Below are positions 52,647 to 61,250 of a stretch of 64,000 nucleotides of DNA, in pieces. The position numbers and the translations under genes are program-made. The notes beneath the pieces were generated by a model, which was not told the DNA's origin, did not search any database, and worked only from the letters and a program-made list of their open reading frames with translations. The number at the start of each line of letters is the position of its first letter. Position 1 is the first letter of the stretch. Source of the DNA: Treponema sp. (GTDB lineage: Bacteria > Spirochaetota > Spirochaetia > Treponematales > Treponemataceae); NCBI GenBank assembly GCA_017645785.1, contig JAGCNW010000005.1, forward strand, positions 1 through 64,000. The letters run 5' to 3'.

Positions 52647-54500
52647 CTACTTTGCGTAAATCGTGATTGTGTCGCTAAAGCCGGCGCTTCCTGTCGGCAC
52701 GCTAAACTCGATTGTCACGCTGTTGGACGTGGCCGTTCCAAGCTCAAAAAGCATGCTGCCGTAGGGGCCTATTTGGGCGGCTACCTTGCCTCCCTTGAAC
52801 TTAAGCGGGCCAAGGTAGGCTGTTGTGGGCGGATTTCCTTTCCATTCACCCTTTTTGTACAAGTTGGCATTTGGCAGCTGGTCAAACGGAATGCTTTGGT
52901 TTGTAATGTTGGCGCCATACTTGCTCAAGTCGCACCAGCCGTAAAAAGGTTCCCACAAGTTTATGGCTGTGACAGGGTAGAGGTAGGTGTGTTCTCCGCC
53001 CGCGTCGGTGTAGGCGCAAGTGTAGGCGGCGTTTCCTGGGTATTTCGCGCCGTCTTGGTTAAAGCCCGCGTTGTTTTGGCTTACCATAATGTCTCCGGCC
53101 TTTTCCTGCAAGAGCGAGGCTATTGTGTAGTCGTTTCCGCTTGCGGCCTTTACGGCGGCCAAAATGGAGTCAAAGTCAACATAGGCGTTGGTCGCGATTT
53201 CCTTTATGAACTTGGGACCGCCGAATTTCCTTACCAGCCAGGCGCCAAGATGAAATGTCGCGGCGTATGTCGCCGACTCTTGGCCTGTAAGTCCGTTGCC
53301 CCATTCGTGGTTGTAGTTGGCGGTGGGAAGGCGCGCCTTTGGCGTGTTGCCCAGCTTGTCGTTAACGTCGCTGTCGTTTATGCCAAAGTAGGCTTGCATC
53401 ATGTCCTCGCACATCATTGCCAAAAGCTCTCCGTACCAGTAAGTCCATCCCTTTTTGTTAATCATCGTCTTTTGGTTGTATGAGATTGTATGCGAGAATT
53501 CGTGCTGGGCGGTGGAGTAGGCTTCCAAGGGGGTTTTTAAGGTTGTTTGGCTGTCCATGTACACAAAGCGGCCCTCGTTGCTTCCAGTCGTATTATGCCT
53601 TATGTCTCCGTGATAGACAAAGCCGTACACTTTGCCGTCGGTCAGCATGTCGTAAAGCATTATGTTTATTTTTTCTCCGGTTTTTGAGGCCGTGGACATG
53701 GGGTCGTACACGCTGTCGTCCGCGTTGTATATTTTGTCGGAAGGCTGGCCGTAAAGGTGGCTTGTAAGGCCGTAGCCGTTTATGAAATTTGTTCCAAGGT
53801 TTTGGGCGGCTGTCTCAAAGGCAGCTGTGCCCTGCTTGTAGTATTTGTCATCGACGTCAACCCAAACGTTGTAGTTGGCTTCCGATACAAGCAGCTTGAA
53901 TGTCCTTTTGTCAAAAGTTTCCAGTGTCTTTGGATTGAGCGCCCAAAAAGTTTCCGTGTCGTCGGGGGCGTAGTTTTTGACTGCGCTTTGCGAGCCCGGG
54001 TCGAGGCTTTTTGAAATCAGTCCTTGAGCCTTCGCTTTCTTTATGTTGTCCATCGAAAGCTTCCAAATCTTTGCGTGGGGGGCGTTCTCCAGGTCGGTCT
54101 CAAAGCCCGAGATGATGGCGGCTTGGATTTTCTTTTCTTCCTCTTGGAAGGAGAGAGCGCTCTTTTCCGCGCTTGCGGAGACGCCGCCGGAAGTTATTCT
54201 TGCCAAGCGCGAGTATAGGCTGTTCATGGCCGTGTTTGAAATGTTCGAGCGGGCCATGTAAATTGTCTTTCCGGCCCCGCCTTTTAAAACCAGCGTTTTT
54301 GTTGTCGGCAAAACCGTTATCGCGCCGTCAGACGCGTCCGCGTCTTGCTTTTGCGTCATTACGCTTGTCGAGTGGTCGGGATTTTGTCCTGGAGTGATAG
54401 GAGTGGGGTCAGAACCAGAGCCAATGTCGCAGCCTGCCAAATATCCCGCCAGCAAAAGAGCGAAAAGCGGCGCGATTAATTTTCTTGTCTTAAAAATCAT
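52647..54500 (-). CDS. HEFSH zinc metallopeptidase lipoprotein (M30-like)
   Basis: A 617-residue predicted lipoprotein. The signal peptide MIFKTRKLIAPLFALLLA ends in AGYLAGC. A helical N-terminal part is followed by the peptidase core with AQHEFSHTISY (HExxH zinc site, about residues 337-341) and a downstream YGELLAMMCEDMM that may give the third ligand. This resembles the M30 hyicolysin group. The C-terminal third is beta-rich and ends in a jelly-roll-like strand pattern. The SD is AAGGAG, and it is the second gene after a small exported protein. Confidence 0.8.
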   Translation of the reverse strand: MIFKTRKLIAPLFALLLAGYLAGCDIGSGSDPTPITPGQNPDHSTSVMTQKQDADASDGAITVLPTTKTLVLKGGAGKTIYMARSNISNTAMNSLYSRLARITSGGVSASAEKSALSFQEEEKKIQAAIISGFETDLENAPHAKIWKLSMDNIKKAKAQGLISKSLDPGSQSAVKNYAPDDTETFWALNPKTLETFDKRTFKLLVSEANYNVWVDVDDKYYKQGTAAFETAAQNLGTNFINGYGLTSHLYGQPSDKIYNADDSVYDPMSTASKTGEKINIMLYDMLTDGKVYGFVYHGDIRHNTTGSNEGRFVYMDSQTTLKTPLEAYSTAQHEFSHTISYNQKTMINKKGWTYWYGELLAMMCEDMMQAYFGINDSDVNDKLGNTPKARLPTANYNHEWGNGLTGQESATYAATFHLGAWLVRKFGGPKFIKEIATNAYVDFDSILAAVKAASGNDYTIASLLQEKAGDIMVSQNNAGFNQDGAKYPGNAAYTCAYTDAGGEHTYLYPVTAINLWEPFYGWCDLSKYGANITNQSIPFDQLPNANLYKKGEWKGNPPTTAYLGPLKFKGGKVAAQIGPYGSMLFELGTATSNSVTIEFSVPTGSAGFSDTITIYAK

Positions 54501-54520
54501 GTTTTTTCTCCTTATAAAAG

Positions 54521-54838
54521 CTAAAGCTTTTTCCAGTTCTTCACTTTTAGAACCGTCGCGCCGGGCATTTCCACAGGCGCCCTTTCATCGGAAAGAATTC
54601 CTTCGATCATGACTTTGTTTCCGTGCAAGGCGGCGAGGGCGTCCTTTTTGTCAGCTTCTGCGTCCAAGTAGTATAGCGTTCCGTCTTCCGTCTTTAGTCC
54701 AGTCCTCGGAAAGGGCGCGTTTCCGTAAATTTCCAAAACGCCTTCAACCTGCGTCTTCTTTCCGTTCTTTGCCATTCCAAAGGCTAGGCCAGAGCATAGG
54801 GCCAAGGCCGCCGCCAACAATAAAATTTTCGCTTTCAT
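54521..54838 (-). CDS. Small exported protein, OB-fold-like
   Basis: A 105-residue protein with signal peptide MKAKILLLAAALALCSGLAFG. The mature part alternates strands (VEGVLEIYGN, TGLKTEDGTLYYLDAE, HGNKVMIEGILSDE, ATVLKVKNWKKL), the outline of a small OB-like or barrel domain. I do not recognise a family. The SD is AAAGGAG. Its stop lies 20 bases before the metallopeptidase start, so the two are co-transcribed; it might be an inhibitor or partner, but this is a guess. Confidence 0.72.
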   Translation of the reverse strand: MKAKILLLAAALALCSGLAFGMAKNGKKTQVEGVLEIYGNAPFPRTGLKTEDGTLYYLDAEADKKDALAALHGNKVMIEGILSDERAPVEMPGATVLKVKNWKKL

Positions 54839-54859
54839 ACGCGCTCCTTTCTATATATA

Positions 54860-54889
54860 ATCCTAACATAGAACCGCGTTTTTGTCCAA
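54860..54889 (-). promoter_or_regulatory. Promoter of exported protein-peptidase operon
   Basis: Minus strand TTGGAC (54889-54884), 18-base spacer, TAGGAT (54865-54860), then a short leader with AAAGGAG. Confidence 0.55.
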
Positions 54890-54917
54890 TAGTTACGCAT
54901 AGGCCGACAAGAACAGT

Positions 54918-54983
54918 GTCATTGCCGGACTTGATCCGGCAATCTTTTGTATAAAAGATTCCCGCGTCAAGCGCGAGAATGAC
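54918..54983. repeat. Two class A palindromes, opposite orientation
   Basis: The first (54918-54946) has arms GTCATTGCCGGA and TCCGGCAATCTT; the second (54957-54983) has GATTCCCGCG and CGCGAGAATGAC. They lie back to back between divergent genes, just upstream of the argS promoter, so here they are not terminators of convergent genes. Confidence 0.8.
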
Positions 54984-54994
54984 AGTTCGCTTTA

Positions 54995-55024
54995 TTGAAC
55001 AAGGGCCGCCGTTTGCGCTATAAT
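54995..55024 (+). promoter_or_regulatory. argS promoter, probably leaderless
   Basis: TTGAAC (54995-55000), 18-base spacer, TATAAT (55019-55024), eight bases to the ATG at 55033. Confidence 0.7.
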
Positions 55025-55032
55025 AGAACATT

Positions 55033-56883
55033 ATGGCAGACATTAAAGAACAAATCCGCGCGGCTGTTTGCGCGGCGCTCAATCAGTTTAAGCAAGAAAA
55101 AAATATCGACGCTCCCGACGTGGAAGCGGCCTCTTTGACCTTGGAAAACCCGCCGGACCCCAAAATGGGCGACGTTGGCATTCCGCTTTTCGCCTTCGCA
55201 AAAACCTTCCGCATGGGCCCGCCGCAAATTTCGGCCGGCGTCGCTCAAATCCTTAAAGGCGCGGGGGAAATCGGCGGCGTAAAAGTTTCCGACCTTGGCG
55301 AAATCTTGAACCTTGGCCCTTACATCAACTTTAAGCTCAACAAGGGGAACGAAACTTATTCAATCCTAAAAAAAATCGCCGAGCAAAAAAACGATTACGG
55401 TTCGATTGGCTCCGACAATAAAAAGCCGATGGAAGGCCGGCGCGTCATGGTGGAATTTTCTTCCCCCAACACAAACAAGCCCCTGCACCTTGGACATGTC
55501 AGGAACGACGCGCTTGGCGAAAGCGTTAGCCGCATTTTGAAGAAGGCTGGAGCCGACGTTTACAAAGTCAACATCATCAACAACCGCGGCGTCCACATTT
55601 GCAAGAGCATGCTGGCCTACCAACTCTTCCACCAAGAAAAAGGCGACACGCCCGAATCTTTGGGAATCAAGGGCGACCACTTTGTCGGAAACTGCTACGT
55701 GGAATTTGACAAGTACCTAAAGGGCGAGAAGGACAAGCCTGAGACCGCGCATCCCGAAGCCGCGCAAAAGGCGGAGGAAATGCTCGTTCAGTGGGAGGCC
55801 GGAGACAAGGACGTCCGCGCGCTTTGGCAAAAGATGAACGACTGGACGCTTAACGGCGTTCAGGAAACTTACAAGCGCACAGGCGTTTCGTTTGACAAAT
55901 TGTATTTTGAAAGCGACACATACCTTAAGGGAAAGGACGAGATTCAGCGCGGACTTGACATGGGAATATTTTTCAAGGCCGCCGACGGTTCCACCCGCGT
56001 TGACGTAACCGAAGCCGTTGGAAAAGGAAAGGACGGCGAAGACCACGAAAAAGTTTTGCTGCGCTCCGACGGAACCAGCGTCTACATCACGCAGGACATC
56101 GGAACCGCGATCAGCCGCCACAAGGACTGGCCCTTTAACCAAATGGTTTACGTCGTGGCAAGCGAGCAGAACTTTCACTTTAAGGTTTTGTTCTACATTC
56201 TAAAGAAGCTCGGCTTTGACTGGGCGCAAAAACTTTTCCACCTAAGCTACGGCCTTGTCAACCTTCCAAGCGGAAGAATGAAAAGCCGCGAGGGAACGGT
56301 TGTGGACGCGGACGATTTGCTTGACAGCCTGCACGCGGACGCGCTAAAGGAAATAAAGGAGAAGGGCCGCGACAAGGAATTGGACGACCCGGACGCGGTG
56401 GCTGAAAAAGTGGCGCTCGCCGCCGTTCACTACTACATGCTGCAAGCGACACCGATTAAGGACATGCTCTTTAATCCCCAAGAGTCTCTTTCGTTCAACG
56501 GAAATACAGGCCCTTACTTGCAATACATGGGCGCGCGCATTTCTTCTATATTGAACAAGGCAAAGGAAAGCGGCGTTCTTCCAGACTCAAGCGAGGCGGC
56601 TTGCGCGCTTTTGACTAGCGGCGACGAATGGGAGCTTGTCAAACAGCTTGGCTCCTTCCCGGACACGGTTTCAAAGGCCGCCGCCAATTTGGATCCAAGC
56701 CTTGTGGCCGCCTTCTTGTACGACACGGCAAAATTGTTCAGCAAGTTCTACCAAAACTGCTCAATCATCAACGCCGAGTCAAAGGAACTTGCCGCCGCGC
56801 GCCTTTTCTTGGCGCAGTCAACGCTTGACGTAATGAAAGAAGCGATGGACTTGGTTTTGGTTCCCTTCTTGGAAAAGATGTAA
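55033..56883 (+). CDS. argS: Arginyl-tRNA synthetase
   Basis: A 616-residue class I synthetase charging tRNA-Arg. The N-terminal additional domain (1-110) is followed by the HIGH-type motif NKPLHLGHVRND, the KMSKS-like region LPSGRMKSREGTVVDADDLL, and the DALR anticodon-binding domain with NGNTGPYLQYMGARISSI. The length is normal. No SD is present, in line with the leaderless promoter. The stop codon overlaps the start of the next gene (TAATG). Confidence 0.96.
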   Translation: MADIKEQIRAAVCAALNQFKQEKNIDAPDVEAASLTLENPPDPKMGDVGIPLFAFAKTFRMGPPQISAGVAQILKGAGEIGGVKVSDLGEILNLGPYINFKLNKGNETYSILKKIAEQKNDYGSIGSDNKKPMEGRRVMVEFSSPNTNKPLHLGHVRNDALGESVSRILKKAGADVYKVNIINNRGVHICKSMLAYQLFHQEKGDTPESLGIKGDHFVGNCYVEFDKYLKGEKDKPETAHPEAAQKAEEMLVQWEAGDKDVRALWQKMNDWTLNGVQETYKRTGVSFDKLYFESDTYLKGKDEIQRGLDMGIFFKAADGSTRVDVTEAVGKGKDGEDHEKVLLRSDGTSVYITQDIGTAISRHKDWPFNQMVYVVASEQNFHFKVLFYILKKLGFDWAQKLFHLSYGLVNLPSGRMKSREGTVVDADDLLDSLHADALKEIKEKGRDKELDDPDAVAEKVALAAVHYYMLQATPIKDMLFNPQESLSFNGNTGPYLQYMGARISSILNKAKESGVLPDSSEAACALLTSGDEWELVKQLGSFPDTVSKAAANLDPSLVAAFLYDTAKLFSKFYQNCSIINAESKELAAARLFLAQSTLDVMKEAMDLVLVPFLEKM

Positions 56884-58799
56884 TGGGAAGAACGGTGTCG
56901 CAAGCGGAAAATCGTCGCGCAAAAAACAAAAATCGGTCACTGACTAAGACTGCCGCGCGAACTAAAAGGCTTTTCCTGACTAAAACTGCCGCCGCCTTGG
57001 GCGCTGTCGTTTGCGCCGCGGCGCTTTGCGCCTGCCAAAAAGTTCCCGAGATGACGCTGGAACAAATCGCCGAGGCCAAGGAAAAATCTTCGCGCGAATT
57101 TTTTACCGCGACTCAATCAAAGCCGTACAAGGACCAAGGCTTTGTCCCCGGCCAAGTCGGCGGCGTTTGGAACGACGTTTGCATGTCGGACCCCAAGACC
57201 TTTAACATTCTTGTCGCCGAGCGCGACGCGCAGAGCGCTGGCATTATGGGCCAAACTAGCGATTGGCTTTTTGACTACGACTACGAAAAGCGCGAGTGGA
57301 TTCCCCGCTGCGCTTCTTTTGTGATAGAAACCGACGGGGCGCGCGACACGCTTACGGTTCACGTGACTTTGCGCGACGACCTTTACTGGTCTTTCATCAA
57401 TTCCGACAAAAAAATTCCCGTCACAAGCGATGATATCGTTTGGTGGTACGACGAAGTTTCGGGCGACGAGCGCTTTCAAAGCTCGGCGTATTCGGGCCAG
57501 TTTGTGACGATGGCCGACGGAGAAAGCCGCCGCATCAAGGCCGTTAAAATCGACGAAAAGAATTTTGACTTTGTCTTTCCGCGAATCGTGGCCGACCCGC
57601 TTCTTGCGACAAACGATTCCTTTAAGCCTTCTTGGATTTACAAAAAGGCCAAAGAAGAAGGCGGCGTTGAGGGTGTGAAAAATCTTTTTGGCATTGACTC
57701 GGACGTTCAGACGATTCCGTCTATGGGAATGTGGTTCATCGAAAGTTATTCGCCGGGCCAGCGGCTGGTATTCGCTCGCAACAAAGATTATTGGCAAAAG
57801 GATTCCGAAGGACAAGCGATTCCATACGCCCAAAAAATGATAATGCAAATCGTCGGCGACCAAAACACTTCATACCTTTTGTTCACGCAAGGAAAGTTGG
57901 AAACTTATTCTCCAACGCCCGAAAATCTTGACGACGTGATTCGCGGGCAGGGGAACGACTACACAGTCTTTAACGCCGACGGAAGCCTTGGCGCGCAATT
58001 GTGGTCCTTTAACCAAAATCCCAAGAACCGCGCCGAGCCCTTTTACGATTGGTTTTGCAAAAAAGAATTCCGCCAGGCGATGAGCTGCGTCCTTAACCGC
58101 GACCGAATCATCGCGCAAACTTACCGCGGCTTGGCCTATCCCAAGTACGACTTTTTTCCGGACGGAAATCCCTTTTACAATCCCGACATCCAGCTTGAAT
58201 ACAAATTTGACTTGGCCAAGGCCGAGTCATTGCTAAATAAAATCGGTTTTAAGCGCGGCGCTGACGGAACGATGCTTGACGAAAAAAAGCGGCCTGTTGA
58301 ATTTGACCTTGCGATCGCAAGCACGGCCAACACTTCGAACGACATCGCGCAAATCATAAGCGACGAGGCCAAGAAGCTTGGCATTAAGGTGAACGTTCGC
58401 CAAACCGATTTCCAAAAAATGGTGGAGTCCTTGACGGCCACTTTTGACTGGCAGTCGATAATCATAGGATTGGGCGCCAATCTTTTTCCTTCGCAGGGAA
58501 GCAACGTGTGGCCGTCAAGCGGCAACTTGCACTTGTGGCATCCCTACCAGCAAAAGCCCGCCACCGAATGGGAAGCCCGCTGCGACTTTTTGTACAACGA
58601 AGGAAGCTACACCGCCGACAAGCTTGCCGCCCAAAAAATCTGGGACGAATACCAGCGCCTGATTTTGGAAGAGTGCCCGATAATCTACCTTGTGCGCCCG
58701 GCAAGCTTTTACGCAATCCGCAATCGCTGGAACCTTTCAAACTTTTACTACGACAACTTGAACGGCGCAAAGACCGACTGGGTGTGGCTGGCGGAGTGA
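56883..58799 (+). CDS. Peptide ABC transporter substrate-binding lipoprotein
   Basis: A 638-residue family 5 solute-binding protein. After an unusually long basic N-terminus (about 32 residues, rich in Arg/Lys) comes the hydrophobic core LTKTAAALGAVVCAAALCAC with a lipobox (Cys near 56). The domain has FNILVAERDAQSAGIM, TLRDDLYWSF, PVTSDDIVWWYDEV and FRQAMSCVLNRDRII. It is translationally coupled to argS. It is the only such protein in the window and a candidate partner for the peptide importer at 34361-38552, which lacks one. A later start that shortens the basic region is possible. Confidence 0.85.
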   Translation: MGRTVSQAENRRAKNKNRSLTKTAARTKRLFLTKTAAALGAVVCAAALCACQKVPEMTLEQIAEAKEKSSREFFTATQSKPYKDQGFVPGQVGGVWNDVCMSDPKTFNILVAERDAQSAGIMGQTSDWLFDYDYEKREWIPRCASFVIETDGARDTLTVHVTLRDDLYWSFINSDKKIPVTSDDIVWWYDEVSGDERFQSSAYSGQFVTMADGESRRIKAVKIDEKNFDFVFPRIVADPLLATNDSFKPSWIYKKAKEEGGVEGVKNLFGIDSDVQTIPSMGMWFIESYSPGQRLVFARNKDYWQKDSEGQAIPYAQKMIMQIVGDQNTSYLLFTQGKLETYSPTPENLDDVIRGQGNDYTVFNADGSLGAQLWSFNQNPKNRAEPFYDWFCKKEFRQAMSCVLNRDRIIAQTYRGLAYPKYDFFPDGNPFYNPDIQLEYKFDLAKAESLLNKIGFKRGADGTMLDEKKRPVEFDLAIASTANTSNDIAQIISDEAKKLGIKVNVRQTDFQKMVESLTATFDWQSIIIGLGANLFPSQGSNVWPSSGNLHLWHPYQQKPATEWEARCDFLYNEGSYTADKLAAQKIWDEYQRLILEECPIIYLVRPASFYAIRNRWNLSNFYYDNLNGAKTDWVWLAE

Positions 58800-58846
58800 G
58801 AGTGGTGAAGGCCGCGTTCAACTGAGCGCTGCATGAAGACGGAGCG

Positions 58847-59173
58847 TTATTTTTTTTGCCGCGAAGCAAGCGAGTTTAACAAATCGAATACGGTCTTTTT
58901 GTTGAAGGCGGTGAGCTTTTGATATGTTGACAAAAGCTTTTCGTGTTCGGCGGAAAGTTTCTTTGCGATTTTAGCCTTTCCTGTCGCAAGGTATTCGACG
59001 GAAACGCCAAGAGCTTGCGCGATTTTTACGGCGTTGTCAACGCTTGGCTGAACTTTGGGGCCGGAAAGGTATTTGTCAAGCGTGTTTTTGCTTATTCCAG
59101 TCTTTAGAGAAAGTTCCTTAATTTGAACATCTTGAAAATCCAATTCCGTCCGCAAGTTTTCGGCAAAACCCAT
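58847..59173 (-). CDS. XRE-type helix-turn-helix regulator
   Basis: A 108-residue DNA-binding protein. The HTH is IKELSLKTGISKNTLDKYLSG (about 18-38), followed by VQPSVDNAVKIAQALGVSVEYLATG, the usual Cro/CI-like pattern. The C-terminal helix may dimerise. The start at 59173 (MGFAENLRTEL) is set by the family; a longer reading would cross the promoter region. A TATAGT box lies six bases upstream. It is divergent from a secreted-protein gene and likely controls both through CCAAAT sites. Confidence 0.85.
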   Translation of the reverse strand: MGFAENLRTELDFQDVQIKELSLKTGISKNTLDKYLSGPKVQPSVDNAVKIAQALGVSVEYLATGKAKIAKKLSAEHEKLLSTYQKLTAFNKKTVFDLLNSLASRQKK

Positions 59174-59235
59174 ATTCACACTATAAACCAAATTTGGCGT
59201 TTGATGCTTGACAAAAACTATATTTGGTGTATAAT
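59174..59235. promoter_or_regulatory. Divergent promoters with CCAAAT operators
   Basis: Plus strand: TTGACA (59208-59213), 16-base spacer, TATAAT (59230-59235). Minus strand: TATAGT (59185-59180). The perfect palindrome CCAAATTTGG (59188-59197) and a half-site in ATATTTGGTG (about 59220) flank or overlap these boxes, as expected for XRE operators. Confidence 0.6.
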
Positions 59236-59311
59236 TGCGGTAAGCGTAAGATATGGCGTTTTTTAATGAAAAATGCCGAATTTTACAGAAATAAAACATT
59301 AGGAGTCGTAT

Positions 59312-59803
59312 ATGAAAAGAATTTTTGTTGCCATGCTTTTGTTTTCATGCGTTGCGTTGATTGCGAGCGCAAAGAAAACGGACACAAGTAAATTATTAAC
59401 TAAAGGGACAGTTTCGTTTTCACAACAAATGGAGAAAAAAACTGTAATGGACGCTATTGTTTATGTTTTGTCAGAACATAGCATGGCTGTCGGCATGGTT
59501 AATGAATCGTTTGGCTTGCTTCAATCAGAATGGACGCAGACTTCAGATGGGACTGGCAAAGTCGGCAAGACACTTGCATTGGGAATTTTGGGCATCAAGA
59601 ATAATTTTCCTCAATATCTAAAGATTGATTTTAAAGTTACGGAAAATGGATATACCGTAATTCCTCTGCATAGGCAAGAGTTGCCGAAGTCAAATATTGA
59701 AAAGGCTCCCCTTGCAAAGAGTGATGAAGCAAAAATAACGATGAAAATTGTTGAAGAAATTAATGCTCTTCTGAAAATTGACAGTCAAGCGATTTGGGAG
59801 TAA
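59312..59803 (+). CDS. Exported protein, unrecognised
   Basis: A 163-residue protein with signal peptide MKRIFVAMLLFSCVALIASA. The mature part starts KKTDTSKLLTKG and has mixed helices and strands (TVMDAIVYVLSEHSMAVGMVNES, LGILGIKNNFPQYLKIDF). I do not recognise a family; the internal pattern suggests a periplasmic domain related to small lipoproteins that pair a query strand with QSEWTQ-like segments. The SD is AGGAG. It is divergent from the XRE regulator and closed by its own terminator. Its codons are AT-richer than the core genes. Confidence 0.7.
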   Translation: MKRIFVAMLLFSCVALIASAKKTDTSKLLTKGTVSFSQQMEKKTVMDAIVYVLSEHSMAVGMVNESFGLLQSEWTQTSDGTGKVGKTLALGILGIKNNFPQYLKIDFKVTENGYTVIPLHRQELPKSNIEKAPLAKSDEAKITMKIVEEINALLKIDSQAIWE

Positions 59804-59821
59804 GTGTTAGAGTCTTTTGAA

Positions 59822-59856
59822 CTAAAATGCCGGCAATTGTATTGCCGGCATTTTAG
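59822..59856 (+). terminator. Terminator of exported protein gene
   Basis: Perfect arms ATGCCGGCAAT and ATTGCCGGCAT around TGT, flanked by AAAA and TTTT. Confidence 0.85.
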
Positions 59857-59870
59857 TTCGTCTTCTAGTC

Positions 59871-59935
59871 TGCGTGAGAAATAGAAACAACACGGAGCGT
59901 TTTTATCCTTCGCAAGCGTTCGTAAAAATAGTTAA
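59871..59935 (+). repeat. Truncated class C repeat, left of ATPase gene
   Basis: TGCGTGAGAAATAG and CACGGAGCGTTTTTA match the beginning of the copy at 61251 (26 of 35 bases by eye). A hairpin follows (TTTTTA and TAAAAA arms). The rest of the repeat is missing here. Confidence 0.6.
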
Positions 59936-59941
59936 ATATTT

Positions 59942-59982
59942 CTATTTCGCAAAAATGAAAATATTGCAATTTTGCGAAATAG
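59942..59982. repeat. 41-base hairpin upstream of ATPase gene
   Basis: Perfect 13-base arms CTATTTCGCAAAA (59942-59954) and TTTTGCGAAATAG (59970-59982) with a 15-base loop. The -35 box TTGCAA lies in the loop and the -10 box just beyond. A near-identical copy follows the gene at 61204-61244. Confidence 0.9.
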
Positions 59983-59992
59983 GGGTTATAAT
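59964..59992 (+). promoter_or_regulatory. ATPase gene promoter inside hairpin
   Basis: TTGCAA (59964-59969), 17-base spacer, TATAAT (59987-59992), six bases to the ATG at 59999. The right hairpin arm forms most of the spacer. Confidence 0.75.
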
Positions 59993-59998
59993 GACATT

Positions 59999-61198
59999 AT
60001 GAGGCTGATAAATAGGGATTCTTATGTCACGCAGGCGATGAGTGTGAACGGCGCTCCTGACATAAAAGTTATTACAGGAGTTCGGCGTTCCGGCAAATCG
60101 AAACTGCTTGAAAAATTGATTTCAAAAATAAAAAGAGTCGACCGGCTTTCCAATGTCGTTCACATAAATTTCAACATTCTAAAATTCGAGCCGCTTCTTG
60201 AGTATCATGCATTATATGATTACATCGAATCTCGTTACGAAAAAAAGAAGCATAATTATCTTTTTATAGATGAAGTTCAAATGTGCAAAAACTTTGAAAA
60301 GGCGATTAACAGCCTGCACACTGAAGAAAAATTTGACATTTATTTGACTGGCTCGAACGCTTTTTTGTTAAGCAGCGACCTTGCGACGCTTTTTACCGGC
60401 CGCACTTTTGAAATTGAGGTTTTTCCATTTTCCTTTGCCGAATATTTGAAGTATTACGGCAGCAAGAATAAATACGACGCTTTTGATTCATATATGGAAG
60501 AAGGCGGAATGGCTGGCTCTTATCTTTACAAAAGCCGCGCCCAAAAATACGATTATATCAATGGCGAAGTTTTTAACGCTCTTATAATTCGCGACATAAT
60601 CAACAAATATAAAATTCGTAACAGGGCTTTGTTGGACACATTGGTTGATTTTTTGATGGACAACATCGGAAATTTGGTTTCGGTTCGCAAAATTGCCGCG
60701 TCGCTTGCATCCAACAAGACAAAAGTGAATGACAAGACAATTGGCAAATACATCGACTATCTATGCAAGGCGTTCGCGTTTTACAGAATCCGTCGTTATG
60801 ATATAAGGGGGAAGAAATACTTGGCCTCGGAAGACAAGTATTACCTTAGCGATCATTCATTTAAGTACGCGCGGCTTGGAACAAAAAATATGGATTACGG
60901 TCATGTGTTGGAAAACGTTGTGGCGATTGAATTGCTGCGGCGCGGATATGAACTTTACGCTGGCGTTTTGTATAAAAAAGAAATCGACTTTGTGGCTGTA
61001 AAAAAGGACGAGAAAATCTACATTCAAGTTTCTGACGACATAACGAATCCCCAAACGTTTGAGCGGGAGCTTGAGCCTTTGCTTGCGATAAAAGACGCTT
61101 ATCCAAAAATTTTGTTGACTCGAAGCCGAAAAAAAATGCGACAGTTTGAAGGCGTCAAAATCTACGACACGGCGGATTGGCTCTTGTTGAACGCCTAA
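59999..61198 (+). CDS. AAA ATPase with DUF4143 domain
   Basis: A 399-residue ATPase of the AAA_14/DUF4143 group. Walker A is GVRRSGKSKLL (27-37), Walker B is YLFIDEVQMC, and a sensor-like LTGSNAFLLSSDLATLFTGR follows. The C-terminal DUF4143 region has EIDFVAVKKDEKIYIQVS, a nuclease-like acidic pattern. The role is not established in any organism I know; the family is patchily spread and often strain-specific. The start at 59999 fits the leaderless promoter. The gene is AT-rich and flanked on both sides by the same 41-base hairpin and by class C repeats, so it may have been acquired. Confidence 0.85.
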   Translation: MRLINRDSYVTQAMSVNGAPDIKVITGVRRSGKSKLLEKLISKIKRVDRLSNVVHINFNILKFEPLLEYHALYDYIESRYEKKKHNYLFIDEVQMCKNFEKAINSLHTEEKFDIYLTGSNAFLLSSDLATLFTGRTFEIEVFPFSFAEYLKYYGSKNKYDAFDSYMEEGGMAGSYLYKSRAQKYDYINGEVFNALIIRDIINKYKIRNRALLDTLVDFLMDNIGNLVSVRKIAASLASNKTKVNDKTIGKYIDYLCKAFAFYRIRRYDIRGKKYLASEDKYYLSDHSFKYARLGTKNMDYGHVLENVVAIELLRRGYELYAGVLYKKEIDFVAVKKDEKIYIQVSDDITNPQTFERELEPLLAIKDAYPKILLTRSRKKMRQFEGVKIYDTADWLLLNA

Positions 61199-61203
61199 AA
61201 TTT

Positions 61204-61244
61204 CTATTTCGCAAAAATGAATTTTTTTCAATTTTGCGAAATAG
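61204..61244. repeat. 41-base hairpin downstream of ATPase gene
   Basis: The same 13-base arms as the upstream copy, with a 15-base loop that differs only in its middle. It begins five bases after the stop codon. Five more pairs extend the stem after one bulge. Confidence 0.9.
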
Positions 61245-61250
61245 GAAATT

